Positions 1 to 12,543 of a stretch of DNA of 26,453 bases are shown piece by piece. The position numbers were made by a program, and so were the translations under genes. Positions within the stretch are counted from its first letter, which is position 1. Each line of letters opens with the position of its first letter. Source of the stretch: Schoenoplectus triqueter. Taxonomy: Eukaryota > Streptophyta > Magnoliopsida > Poales > Cyperaceae. The notes under the pieces were generated by a model. It saw only the letters and a list, made by a program, of their open reading frames with translations. It was not told the DNA's origin and did no database searches. The stretch covers positions 1 to 26,453 of the forward strand of contig CAXKVV010000231.1 of NCBI GenBank assembly GCA_964058805.1, in the 5' to 3' direction.

Positions 1-2193
<2,193 letters not shown>

Positions 2194-2905
2194 CTTTTAC
2201 TCTATCAACTAATTAAAAAAAATGAGTGCATATATGTCAGTATATGGTAAGACTCAGTAGACGTGGGACAAAGCAAAGAAGAAGAATATCCAGATAATTC
2301 CAATTGTTCCCTAAGCAAGCTCTTTACATTAAGCACACCGAACGTTTTTCATTCCCAACATGAAAAAGTAACATAAAAAAGACAATCTTCCTAATTACAA
2401 TAATCAGAAATCCGCACAAGTTAATATCTCATAAAAGTTAACAATATTTACAAAATCAATAAAAAAAATGGCTCGAATGATGAAAAAACACTTCGAAGAA
2501 CGAATAATCTTAATTTTACCCAATCAACTTCCTACTGCGTATTCGAACCAATTCCAGACGAAGAAACAAAATTAGTTTAGGATCTATGCGGTTCCAAATT
2601 TTCAAGCAACTCTATGTACCCCACCATATACGAATCGATTACATTGCGCGAGCTAGCGCAAATAGATCTACTGAGAAGACGACACAGGTGCTAAAATGGA
2701 AGAAAAAAAAGCTCAAAAAAGAGCTAATAAACGGACACTACAGGCAAGAAGCTATATTAAATTTCACGGAAGAAACACAAAAATAAACAAACCCGATAAG
2801 GAAAAAGGGGGTGAGAGACCTACCTCGAAGGGAGGAGACGGGAATCTGAGCCTGAGGGGAGAGGAGGAAAAGGGAAAAAGAGGAATGTGATGAAGAGAGT
2901 GATAG
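2194..2905 (-). promoter_or_regulatory. 5' leader of the SnRK1 gene with a probable leader intron
   Basis: Read on the minus strand, a pyrimidine-rich stretch (about 2824-2905) ends in TTCGAG followed by a GTAGGT donor at 2823-2822. A T-rich tract and TAG acceptor sit at about 2212-2209, 15 bases before the ATG. This predicts a first non-coding exon of about 80 bases and a leader intron of about 610 bases; leader introns are common in SnRK1 alpha genes. No clear TATA box is visible upstream, only CT-rich 'Y-patch' sequence. The transcription start is a guess. Short open frames on the plus strand here look like shadows. Confidence 0.55.
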
Positions 2906-3868
2906 TCATAAACCAAAACCGACGCACTATTCGTCTCATCCAGCGTGGTGACACATCATGTGCTCAGTTTTAGCAAGCAATACTAAACAAAATGGAACCA
3001 ACGGCCGTGACAATTGGGTAATTGGGTTAGGACGTTCGGTTAAGATGCGATCGCGTACATGTGCGAGGTTGGCTTCGCTTGCAGAAAAGGGTAAGGCGAT
3101 GGGGTACAAAGTGGTGCCGTGGAACTCCTAGCCATTAGATCGGGCGGGTCGGATTATTTTTGAGTCGGATAACACTTTATTTTTCGGATACTGATTGATA
3201 TGGCCAATTATGAATTGGCCAATTATGAATTCTGATTTTAACAGATCTGAGTCGGATTCAGATTAATGAATTATCGTCAGATCCGCTATTTCGATCGGAT
3301 CAACCTTTGCCAGGTCCACTACCATTGTCGAAAGTGGAAGGCGGGATCTGAGCAGTCCCGCGGGACCCTGACTGTCTCGATCCGGCCCGCACGAGTCAGC
3401 AAATCATGAGGAAATGTTTGATTCGCGCATTATACGTTCTACTTTTGAATCGGGTCTTAGGACATCACAACAGTTCGTTCCGCACCAGGCGTGGCCCTTT
3501 GAAAACCAAATAAGCTGCAGTCGCAGTCCGGTCTCTGTCCCTCCTATGCGTTTCGGACGTCTAGATCTGGTCCAGATATAAGTTTTTTAAACCGTTTTTA
3601 AAGCAAAGTGATTTAAAATGAAATAAGGTAGAGCGTCTATGAAAATAGAATAACCATTAAATTACCAAATTTCTTTTCTTTCAAGATTTTTTGTACCCTT
3701 AATTTGTTTTTTTCTACCACCACGCACCAACAAACATCAACACGTTAAACTCCGCTTTAATTTTACTCTTGACGAAAATATCTAATGACATGTTCACCTG
3801 AGGCCTCATCTAATGCCTCCGCACATCTCAAACCTTTATTCCTTTTGAATGGAAGTAGCCAAAGCTTT
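2906..3868. other. Intergenic region between SnRK1 and WDR55, left part
   Basis: No gene is seen. Upstream of SnRK1 it holds its presumed promoter. At about 3140-3330 are several GTCGGAT/GATCCG-type words like those in the hAT-like elements further right, possibly an old relic without clear ends. A 15-bp direct repeat, GGCCAATTATGAATT, occurs twice in tandem at about 3199-3230. The stretch 3330-3560 is GC-richer than its surroundings but has no open frame. Confidence 0.5.
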
Positions 3869-3871
3869 TAA

Positions 3872-4195
3872 GATGTGTTTGGATCGTGTAAAAAATAACA
3901 TAAAAATATAAAAATTGAAAATAATAAATGACGATAGTGAAAAAATAATAATTTTTCAGTTAGCAGGAGAATAGTAAAAATATGATGTTATTCTAAATGA
4001 TAAAAAAAATTATTTTATTTGTTGAGAATAATAATAGAGTTAAAAAACATCAATTATTTCATCTTCACCACAGAATAATAAAATATCAACTATTCTTATT
4101 ATTTCAAAATAATAAATTTACATTTGAATACACAACTGTCATTATTATTTGAAAACAACACCTATTCTCCTATTCTGGCCCATCCAAACACATCC
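3872..4195. mobile_element. Tourist-like MITE (PIF/Harbinger type)
   Basis: The ends are imperfect inverted repeats: GATGTGTTTGGAT at the left, and the complement of GGATGTGTTTGGAT at the right. The element is flanked on both sides by TAA (3869-3871 and 4196-4198). A GTGTTTGG-type terminus with a 3-bp TAA/TTA duplication is the signature of Tourist-like elements. The 324-bp AT-rich interior has no coding capacity. It sits between the 3' end of WDR55 and the SnRK1 promoter. Confidence 0.7.
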
Positions 4196-4198
4196 TAA

Positions 4199-4547
4199 TA
4201 CTCCGCAAAAACTACCGAGTTCCTCCACGCTACCGCTGACGTGAGCATTTAATTTCAGAAAAAATAGACCTCAGTTGTCCGGTTAAAAAAATCCCCCGCA
4301 GATACTAAACTAAACGATCAAGAATAGCGCAAATTATAATTGAATGAAAGATGCGCACAAAAGATTTGCATGCAACCAAATTATAATATAAAAAAATCCT
4401 GATGAATTTTTGCAACCACTGATAAGCTGCAAACTCACCACACATATACCAATAATCAGCACTTCAAGGCCATCAGTCAAAATTTAGGGCAAACCTAAAT
4501 TCAACAAATAATGCTAAATTAAATCTAAAAGGTTCTCACAAAATTTT
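4199..4547. other. Presumed 3' UTR and downstream region of WDR55
   Basis: No gene or repeat is seen. The part next to 4548 should be the WDR55 3' UTR; no unambiguous polyadenylation signal was found by eye. Confidence 0.4.
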
Positions 4548-7500
4548 CTATAAATCAGCAAAAAACGAAGATGTTGAGCTTCCTCGCTTACTTGACTTCT
4601 TCTTCTTGGATCCTATGTAAAAGATACAAAAATCAAAACCCAATATTGAAGGATTGTTAAGGAGTCCACTTCAAAAAGCAAATGAGAATTTGTATTAAAT
4701 TTACAGTTGTTCAAAACTACAGTTGATATTCGAGCCAAGATTAAAACATTCACTGCCTGGAGAGGACGACAGAGAAGGCAACTATTTTAATTAAACCATT
4801 TCTATCCGTGGAATTGTTCCACGCTAGTCATCCTTATCATCGATCAGACCAGGTTATGCTGCCATATAAAAAATAAAATAACTATTTCCTATCTGCCCTC
4901 AGTAAAATGCAAATATGCACATGCATACACCATTAGTATGAAAAGGTATCCAATACACATCTCTTAGACATGAAAAATTTCCCTACATCCCTCCTCTTCA
5001 GGTTTCGCTGTCTGTCAATTCTCATTTGCCCAAAGATAAACAACAAATAAGGGCACTTGGATTCTTCTTAAGATATGAGACGGGCAATGGAACATATATT
5101 CCTTCCAATTTTAAGCCGCCTACATGTGATTTTTTTTTTTTGACAATTGGCATATGGGTTGAAATTGGCGCATCAAAAGTCAATCTGCTTACAGCTTACC
5201 TGATGATTTAGGGGCTACTATGTTATCAATATCCATCTCATCGTCGTCGTCATTGTCATCACTGTCAGCTTGAAATGCTTCACTTTCTTCATGATTATTT
5301 TCTTGAGGTGTATTCAGCAGTTCTTCTAAATCCCATAACTGCAAATTGCACATTTCATAAGCAAGATGGAAGCAAGGATCCTCTGCCACATTTGCGGAAA
5401 AGCCGACATTTTTTGTAATTGTCACTAACAGGTAAATTTTCAGTTAAATTGCAAATAACATAATTGGCAAACCGAAAACAATAACCAAATTGCTCCCATC
5501 TTACTCAAAATATTTCCCTAACTCCATAAAACTGAAAGATCCACATGTAAACCTACTGACATGACATTGGTTCAGATTGAAGTCAACTTGCCAAGTTGGA
5601 AGCAAACTTATTACTAGTTAACAGAAAAGCCAATTCATACATCTTTCTTAACCTAACAGTTAACTGTACATTATGAATGCCATTAAATGTGTTAAATGCA
5701 AATTACATTGCAAGATATGTTGCGTGTTCTAACAGCGCGGAATGTTTTCATTTTGCAGGGTTATATCCAATTGTATTTTGAGGTTTAGTGGAAACAGATA
5801 ATGATTTCTCAACAATTTCATGAAAGAGTAAATCACCTTAAGCATTTGGTCATGAGAAATGCTTCCCAGAAATTGTCTATCACCTGAGAAAGCTGCAAAA
5901 ACATAACCAAATAAAATGTGGGAAAGTATCAACCACTTCATCTCAATAGATAATAAAAACTTAAGAAACTAAAAATGAAATTGAAAGTTCCACTTCAAGA
6001 TTTTTTTTTTCTAAAAAAAATCATTCTTTCCTCAGTTGACGAGAGAAGAAGCAGCAGCCCAGTAAGTTTTAAGAAACTTAATCCAGAGGAGAAGATTAAT
6101 ATTTCTTGTACTCTGTAGAGTCATAATATGTTTGTTTTTTTATAGATGTAGAGCCCTCATATGTACTTCTCTCATTTGCAAGATTATGCAGAAGTCAGGA
6201 TGTTGACATTTTGTTGGTGAAACGGATCTATTACTTAGAGACGAGAAATGGAATAAGAAATAGAACATCAAAGTTTCAGTATAGTGCAATTTACCGAGAC
6301 GCTCAATAGGGAATTCTGAGTGCTCTGCAAGAGGCTGAATAATTTTATTTGGTAGTATACCCACCAACCTGTATAAATTTTGAAATATCAGGTAACTAAA
6401 AAATAACAACCAACCAATAAACAGGCCACAACCAATAATACATATATTTTTTTTCAATTAAGCTAGACATAAACATCAAGGAATAACTTGACCTGATCAC
6501 ACCATCATATGATCCAGATATTAACCTATCTTCATCAAGCTGAAAAATAATAAACATTTTTTTATGAGTAACAGGCGAGCAACATTAGTTTGGAAAGAAA
6601 TGATTTAAAGTAAAGTATATTGTTCACCTTCAATAGTGCATCGACTGACATTGGATGGCCTAGATACCGGTCACTGAATAAACAAAAATGCATGTTAAAT
6701 TAGCATGATCAAAATTTTTAGTTTCATTTTGCCACATCATTAGCATACAGAGGAGCAAAATTAAGACCTAGTACCTGCAATCTTTAAAATGGCCCCAAGA
6801 ATAGAGTAAAAGAGCACCGGTCTGAGTTCCACAAATTACCTTTTTACCATTCTGAAGAACAAATAATAAATTAGAGAACACCTAATAACTGCTATTTCTA
6901 AACCTTGAAAAATAAATAATAATTAAGCAACAATACTATAAGGTTACCTTCATCACAACCACAGAAAGAAGTTCATCTTCTGAGAATTCAGACTGGGATT
7001 TAACCTAACATAACGGGAAAAAAAAAGCAACAAATAAAGAACAAAGAAGGACTTGATAATTCGATTCAGAACCAAAGAAACATCTTGGTAATCTAGATGG
7101 AATGAGAAATGCCTACTTTGTTTTTTTTCAAGCTACAAACTGATAGAATTCCATCACCACTGTAAATGGAAAACAGAAATTAGTTAGGTAACATTTGAAG
7201 AAAAGATCCACATAATTTGATCTGTGATCTTAGAAAATGTCAAAAAAAAAAAACATATCCTACAATGTGTTCATTAGTCTTTACAACAACAACAAAGCCT
7301 TTAATCCCAAATAAATTGGGGAAGGTGGAAATGAAACCCAATCCGAAAGCATAGTGTTCATGAGTCTTTCCTTGAGAATTTCCTTTTTCCCTTTTCTGAA
7401 AGAACCTGTGTGTTCCTCCTTTTTCACAGGCAAAAGTATGAAATCTATACAGCTCAGGGTTGTCTGAAGCAAGCAACACAGACATGGATACAACAGAGCC

Positions 7501-10002
7501 TTTAGTCCCAAACAAATTGGGTAGGCTAGAAATGAAACCCAATCCGAAATTATAGACTGGAGATCTCAAATGTCAAAACCAATGATAGTAATAGTGATAA
7601 TGATGTTGATAGTAATGATGATGAGACTAATGACTGATGATGATGATGATATGAATAATAATATTATTAATAATAACAGTAATGATAATAATACTAATAG
7701 CAATAGTAATAGTAATATAATAATATTTGGACATACGACAACAACAACAATAGCGCTGGTAATACTAATAGTAATGCTGATAATAATAATAATAGTCCTA
7801 ATAAGAATAGTCATAGTAAACCTATACTATAAATTGTACTCATATATTCTACAATTCTAAATCCTAAATTCTAAACCCTAAAATCAAAAACTGAAAATCT
7901 AAGAACATAAAGTTTATACCTCTATTGCTAGATTCTAACTCCTAGATCATGACTCTGGTACGTGGAAGACGAACATGGATACGATAAGTTTTTTTTTTGT
8001 TTTTTGTTTTTTTAACAATTAGGGGCTAATACTAAAACCTAGACCCACCGCATCCTAGATCTACCACACTGTCGGTCAACCTATCCAAACCTAGACTTCC
8101 TCCAACCTATCTAAATCTAAACTGTTCCTATCCAAACCTAGATGACTACTCAACCTATCCAGACCTTTCCCGGGGCAACAACCTATTCAAACCCGAGAAC
8201 CACCACTGCCACTCGACACGATCTCCCCTGACATCTGCCCATGTACTGTCCTATCCACTTCTTCCTGCCCTACCTCAGCTGCTACATCCACGGTTGCCGG
8301 GCTCAGCCAACCACGGCCACATCTTCATGGGTTCCCCACAGACATACCGACAACCTTGCGAGCTTGGACTCCCATGAAGCTCACAACAACCCGACTGGTA
8401 CAAGGAAGCTCACAATTTTACTTTAATTTTTCATTTTAGGTTCTTAAGCAGATGTGCTTGTACTTCAATTTCTATTTCTCTTTTTTTTCCTTCCTTCTAA
8501 TCTGTAACTCTTCTTTATTTGATTTAATGAAATTTAATAGTAGGCTTTTCGCCTACTACATCAAAAAAAAAACAATTAGGGGCTAATAAATACAAAAAAT
8601 CTCACAAGATTGACGTGATAATTTTCATTAGATACAAAATCTAACGGAGTTGCTTAGTGAATCCTTTAAAAGGAAACAACTGTGAATAAATAATTTGAAG
8701 GGCAGAAAAGGAAGTACCTGGTACCCAAAATTTCCATGGTACCTGGCACAAAGGTCAGGTCAGAGACATAATCTTCATGGGCATTGAAGGAATTGCAACA
8801 AGCATGCTGTCGAGTATCCCAAACCTACAAGACGGTGGAAATTGATAAACCAACAATAAAAAGAAAAATTGAACTATCACAGTTGTATACCATGTACATT
8901 ATAACCATAAATGTTGTGCTCAATGAGCACCCAGAAACATACAGAACACTTGTCAAGTGGTTCATATTTGATACCTTTATACATCCTTCATCATCACCGG
9001 AAGCGATTGTTGCCTCTGTCAAATTAACAAGCCGATTTATAGCTTCCCTGAAAGAATTATTTGTATTTCATCCAATATAAAGATCAGCTAAAGCTATTTA
9101 AATTGATGGGCAGCTTTGAAATAATTTAGAGGCTGTAAAGAAAATTAGAGATCAGAGAGGTAACCATGAAATTTCAAAGTATAGATAAAGACCAGAAATT
9201 CCACCAAACAAGTACGTGTTGTTCTTTCCCCTCTATGCATGCATGATTGGTATGAATTTATTTTGATGTTTGTACAAATAATATAGATTTCAATTTGGGG
9301 CATTTTCTTTGGCCAAGTCCAGAATTTCTGGTTGACAAATAACTACAAAAGTAGCAGACCTGTCCAGTAAACCACACAAAAAAATTCAGGATGGCAAAAA
9401 GGGAAAGCATAAGTGAGCAGTGAGTATTGGAAGTTACTCATGAGCATTCTCTAGGCGAGCAACAGTCTTTCCAGTCTCCACATCAGTAGCAAGAATTGAG
9501 CAGTCTGGTGAAGCAGTGAGAATCACTACAAAAATATATGCACACAGATTACTAAACTGTTACTTAGAATAAAGAAAAGATAAGTACTGAATCCCTTACA
9601 TTTTCCGAAGTCTGCAAAGCGAACAGCTCTACATGATTCTTCTCCATGGGCATTACTTTTGAACACTCTAGAAAACAAATCAAGGAGTAATATAGTTAGT
9701 CAAACTTAATTTTTTTACCAAATACAAACAAAACTATAACGAATTATGATTACATATCAGTCAATTTACCTCTCAGGTTGAGAGCCAACTGAGTACCGAT
9801 ACCTAGGACACACAAAAGAAGTTGATTCAAATAAAAGGAAACAAAAATCAGAGCTCACTCAAAATTACTAAAAATAGGGCTTTGTTCAAAGAAGGCTTCA
9901 GACTTACAAATGGAGATCTCCGTTGATGAGGCCAGAAGCGACAAGAGGAGAGGAAGGATGAAAATCGAGGTCGAAGGGTATGGCGCCCAGGTTCACCTCC
10001 AT
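4548..10002 (-). CDS. WDR55: WD40-repeat protein, plant WDR55 orthologue
   Basis: Predicted 355-residue WD40 beta-propeller. Exons, in transcript order: 9908-10002, 9770-9802, 9600-9667, 9438-9525, 8975-9047, 8718-8824, 7117-7159, 6948-7004, 6775-6851, 6628-6673, 6493-6539, 6295-6368, 5837-5892, 5200-5338, 4548-4612. All introns are GT..AG and every junction keeps one frame to a TAG stop. Seen: start MEVNLGAIPFDLDFHPSSP, repeat cores HAHGEESCRAV-like and NAHEDYVSDLTF, a DWD-type motif GDDEGCIKVWDTR (about residues 112-124), LWDLEE (289-294), an acidic run (313-326), and a basic tail KKKKSSKR ending FFADL. Family knowledge: Arabidopsis WDR55 is about the same length, binds the DDB1 adaptor of CUL4 ligases and is needed for gamete and embryo development; animal and yeast relatives act in ribosome biogenesis. 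The gene looks intact. Confidence 0.96.
7283..7353 (-). mobile_element. Very short retroposon insertion (RTE-LINE or SINE 3' tail)
   Basis: A 71-bp insert is bounded by near-perfect 16-bp direct repeats, GTGTTCATTAGTCTTT (7267-7282) and GTGTTCATGAGTCTTT (7354-7369), one mismatch. On the minus strand it ends with CCCAATTTATTTGGGATT, AAAGGC and then a GTT repeat. I recognise this as the 3' end common to plant RTE-type LINEs and SINEs that share their tail. The insert is therefore a severely 5'-truncated copy in WDR55 intron 6. Confidence 0.75.
7488..7552 (-). mobile_element. Second diverged copy of the same retroposon tail
   Basis: It matches the 7283-7353 insert over most of its length (GCCTTTAGTCCCAAACAAATT, then GAAATGAAACCCAATCCGAA). 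Possible degraded target repeats are AGACATGGA on the left and AGACTGGA on the right (one base missing). The lower similarity suggests a different subfamily or an older insertion. Confidence 0.6.
7570..7830. repeat. ATG/AAT-type compound microsatellite
   Basis: This stretch is built almost wholly of imperfect trinucleotides (GAT, AAT, AGT, ACA). The long open frames on both strands here are by-products of the trinucleotide repeat and are not genes. Confidence 0.9.
8032..8570 (+). mobile_element. 5'-truncated LINE (or other retrocopy) with poly(A) and TSD
   Basis: The insert is framed by a perfect 18-bp direct repeat, AACAATTAGGGGCTAATA (8014-8031 and 8571-8588). The 3' end has a small hairpin, GTAGGC TTTTC GCCTAC, followed by TACATC and a run of A, as in plant L1-type LINEs. 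The 5' part is GC-richer than the intron and contains repeated CCTATCCAAACCTAGA words. No reverse-transcriptase motif is present, so it is a non-coding 3' fragment or a retrocopied transcript. It lies in WDR55 intron 6, antisense to the gene. Confidence 0.75.
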
Positions 10003-10330
10003 TTCAGCTTGTTCTCTATTATACCGTGATCGAAATTAAATCTTCAGTGCTAAAACAAGATAGAGAAATGGAATTTGTGCAATCACAATGATCAGAATGG
10101 CGGAGTGAAGACAAAAGGAAAAGAATCAACGTGATACGAGAGCGGTGAAATAGAGAGGGTGAGTAGTCAGGTGGAGGGTGTGAGTGCGACGGGAGGGAAG
10201 AGGCCCGAGGGATCGCGTGGAGAGAGTAGATAGAGCAACGAGAGAAGGCGGGGTCGGAGGCTGGGGTGAGATGGTGAGGAAGTTAGGGTTAGGGTGTCAA
10301 GGGCCGGCAGACCGATCTCCGCAGAAACGA
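10003..10330 (-). promoter_or_regulatory. WDR55 5' leader and proximal promoter with telo-box
   Basis: This GC- and CT-rich stretch lies directly upstream of the ATG. On the minus strand it carries ACCCTAACCCTAAC (telo-box core at 10283-10290), next to a GGCCCTT word (about 10298-10304). In plants, telo-boxes beside GGCCC/site II motifs are typical of genes for ribosome production and growing cells. The ATG at 10002 has A at -3 and G at +4. A leader intron is possible (TTTTAG acceptor near 10050) but not proven. Confidence 0.6.
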
Positions 10331-10339
10331 CATCCCTAC

Positions 10340-10732
10340 AAAGCTTAAAAAAAAAAACTCTCAAGATATAGTATTTTTTATCTGATCCATTGATTAACGG
10401 TTTTGATTTAATAATAATAAATATTTTATGCATCAAAATTCGTATTTAAATTTCTCCACAGCCGATATAATTAAAACGAACTGTTATAATTAACTTTTAA
10501 AAATTCTCTACAAAAAATACTATGCGCTCCCGATCTTGAATTGTTGTGAGAAAATCTAGTACGTATTTATTAAATTTGTACTATTGATGGATGATTAGAT
10601 AATTTATAAATAAATAAATAAATAGCTCCGCACAAAAAATAACTCTCCAGAAGATAACATTTCACGATGTCAATGGCTAAATCCATATAAATCGATAATA
10701 TCAATTTTTTACGTACTTTTTATTCTTATTCC
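10340..10732. other. AT-rich intergenic DNA upstream of WDR55
   Basis: No gene, long repeat or regulatory motif that I can defend. The last nine bases (10724-10732, TCTTATTCC) are the left target duplication of the next element. Confidence 0.5.
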
Positions 10733-10976
10733 TAGTGATTTTATTTTATGTTAATTACATCATCGATCCTTTTACACCTGTATATACTCTTTATCTCACT
10801 CATTTAGTACATTACACTCATAAATACTTGATATCTTTATCTCCTCAATTTTGAAGTGTACATCCAGGATTTTGTGTGATTTTTGTTGGGAAAGCCAACT
10901 GAATGAGGATGTACTCTATTTATCTCACTCATTTAGTATCGATGAACTAAAGATTAACATAAAATAAAATCACTAA
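10733..10976. mobile_element. MITE with 9-bp TSD (Mutator-like size)
   Basis: The terminal inverted repeats share an exact 22-bp core, AGTGATTTTATTTTATGTTAAT. The 244-bp element is flanked by exact 9-bp direct repeats TCTTATTCC (10724-10732 and 10977-10985). Nine-base duplications are usual for Mutator-like elements. Inside, the phrase TTTATCTCACTCATTTAGTA occurs twice (about 10791 and 10918), an internal duplication. There is no coding capacity. Confidence 0.8.
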
Positions 10977-10985
10977 TCTTATTCC

Positions 10986-11620
10986 TCACAATATTTTACA
11001 AATTATTTTTTTAACTAAAAGTTTCTTTCAAACGAAAATTTTAACTAAAAAGATATAGCAAATAAATAAGTATATATTATTTTGGACATATTATATCCAT
11101 TACATAATAAAATAAAATAATTATAATTTTTATTTCATTATTATAGAAGAGTGTAAATTAAATCTTGTATAAATCAATCTTCATATCATAAATTTGGTAT
11201 ACAATACCCCTCCTCTCCTTTTGTTGGCTTTATGCTCTACTTATCGATCAAACGTGCTAGTTTTTTTTTTATTGTTTTATGGTTTATCAAATGTGTCACG
11301 GTTCTTTGCCTCAAGAATAACTGAAAACCAGCAAATGAATTTGGCATTCTGTATTTTTCTGCTTTGATATTAAGTTTGTTAAAATCATGTTCTTTATAAT
11401 CTTAGCCATGGTTCCAAGCAACAACCATTGGATACCAATTTTCTATTTGAAGCGTTAAACATGGGTGTCAAAATTTTGCTTTTTTTTTGAAATTGTTCAT
11501 GCAGGTAAAAAATGTTTCAAATATGAAGGTTGTTGAATATTTGTTTATATATATTGTAAGTAGTACTCATATAAGTCATAACACCACTCAAAGTGATTGA
11601 GACCGATATATATAGAGAGT
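10986..11620. other. AT-rich intergenic DNA
   Basis: Nothing that I can support as a gene or complete element. The TATATATA just before 11615 pairs with a TATATATA after 12014 and may be a target duplication of the next element. Confidence 0.45.
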
Positions 11621-12014
11621 GTAAAGATACTGTGAGCTTAACTCAAAAAATATACATCAAATTTTCTTCAAATTTTAATTTATTATCCTCATTAAATTTT
11701 TTATATTAAAATCTTATGGGATGTAAAAATTTGAAGTATTTTGAGGTTTTTAAGTCACCGTTTTTAATTTTTTTAAAATAATGTTTAAGTATTGAATATA
11801 TTATTATTATTATTATTATTATTAGAGCTGATTTTCAAAAATAAAAAAATTATGACTTAAAAAACTCAAAACACTCCAAATTTTTGCATCCCATAAGATT
11901 TTTATATAAAGAATTTAATGAGCATGATAAATTAAAATTTGAAGACGACTTAATATGTTTTTTGAGTTAAATTCACGGAAGATCTCTGTGAGCTTAAGCT
12001 CACAGTATCTTTGC
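11621..12014. mobile_element. Long-inverted-repeat MITE
   Basis: About 145 bp at the left (GTAAAGATACTGTGAGCTTA onward) recurs inverted at the right, ending AGTATCTTTGC, around a central (ATT)n stretch at about 11798-11823. The right arm has an extra ~30 bases that form a perfect 20-bp palindrome, CTGTGAGCTTAAGCTCACAG (11986-12005). TATATATA occurs just outside both ends. The arms could fold into one long hairpin RNA if transcribed. Superfamily unclear. Confidence 0.8.
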
Positions 12015-12543
12015 TATATATACACACGATCTTTTAGTTATTTACTTATTTATTGCATTGTGTGCTGCTTTCTATTGACTATCTATTGGACTTTCGGTTT
12101 GCACTTTACCAAGACTAAGCAGAAAATGAACTAATACGATTTTCTAGTCAGTTATCAACTGATCATCGCAGTTTATTGTATTGCTTTTTATTTAGTTTTG
12201 TTTTTCTTGACCGGCTTAGAAGATTTCCACTAATTTCACAATGCACTTGTTCCCATACTATTTTTGCAGTGATCATCTCATTTATTATGCTTCACCTTTT
12301 TATTTTTATTTTTTTCACAAATTTTGTTCCAATGCACGGGCACGGGCAATTTCCTAGTCTATCCAATTTGTTTTCGATTACAAAGGAGGTGTAGTTTGAT
12401 TAAATGAGATTAAAATTAATTAAAAACAGGAACAAAATATTAAGTATGTTGAGGTTTAGGATCTCCATCTCATGCCGCACATTTTAAGGATTCGTCTATT
12501 AGTAGGTATCCAGTTGGTTCATTAGTGTCAGTTCTCTAATCTT
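12015..12543. other. Intergenic DNA with a possible Helitron 3' end
   Basis: No gene is seen. At about 12326-12359 the sequence GCACGGGCACGGGCA, then a short AT-rich stretch and CCTAGT, resembles the 3' end of plant Helitrons (GC hairpin followed by CTAG and T). The hairpin is imperfect and no 5' TC end was found. Confidence 0.3.

Larger units (their letters stand above)
7160..8717 (-). other. Enlarged intron 6 of WDR55 (1,558 bp)
   Basis: The other introns of this gene run from under 100 to about 590 bp. This one separates exon 6 (residue 155 split) from exon 7, and is loaded with insertions: two related 3' tails of a retroposon (7283-7353 and about 7488-7552), an ATG/AAT microsatellite (7570-7830), and a retro-insertion with an 18-bp target duplication (8014-8588). 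Its splice sites, GTACTT and TTTACAG, look normal. Confidence 0.85.

Noticed and set aside
2586..2890. Basic plus-strand frames of 64-66 aa
   Set aside because: They are antisense to the SnRK1 leader intron and first exon, and purine-rich because the leader is CT-rich.
6140..6457. 105-aa minus-strand frame with an apparent membrane segment
   Set aside because: It is WDR55 exon 12 read through into its flanking introns; the hydrophobic part is intronic T-rich sequence.
7240..7569. 109-aa minus-strand frame in WDR55 intron 6
   Set aside because: It runs through two retroposon tails and unspliced intron; there is no family resemblance, and exon 7 splices cleanly without it.
7566..7860. Long open frames on both strands (82 and 96 aa)
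   Set aside because: They are made of trinucleotide microsatellite; composition explains the lack of stops.
4548..10002. Possibility that WDR55 is a pseudogene because of its insertions
   Set aside because: All 15 exons have proper splice sites and one open frame of the family's usual length.
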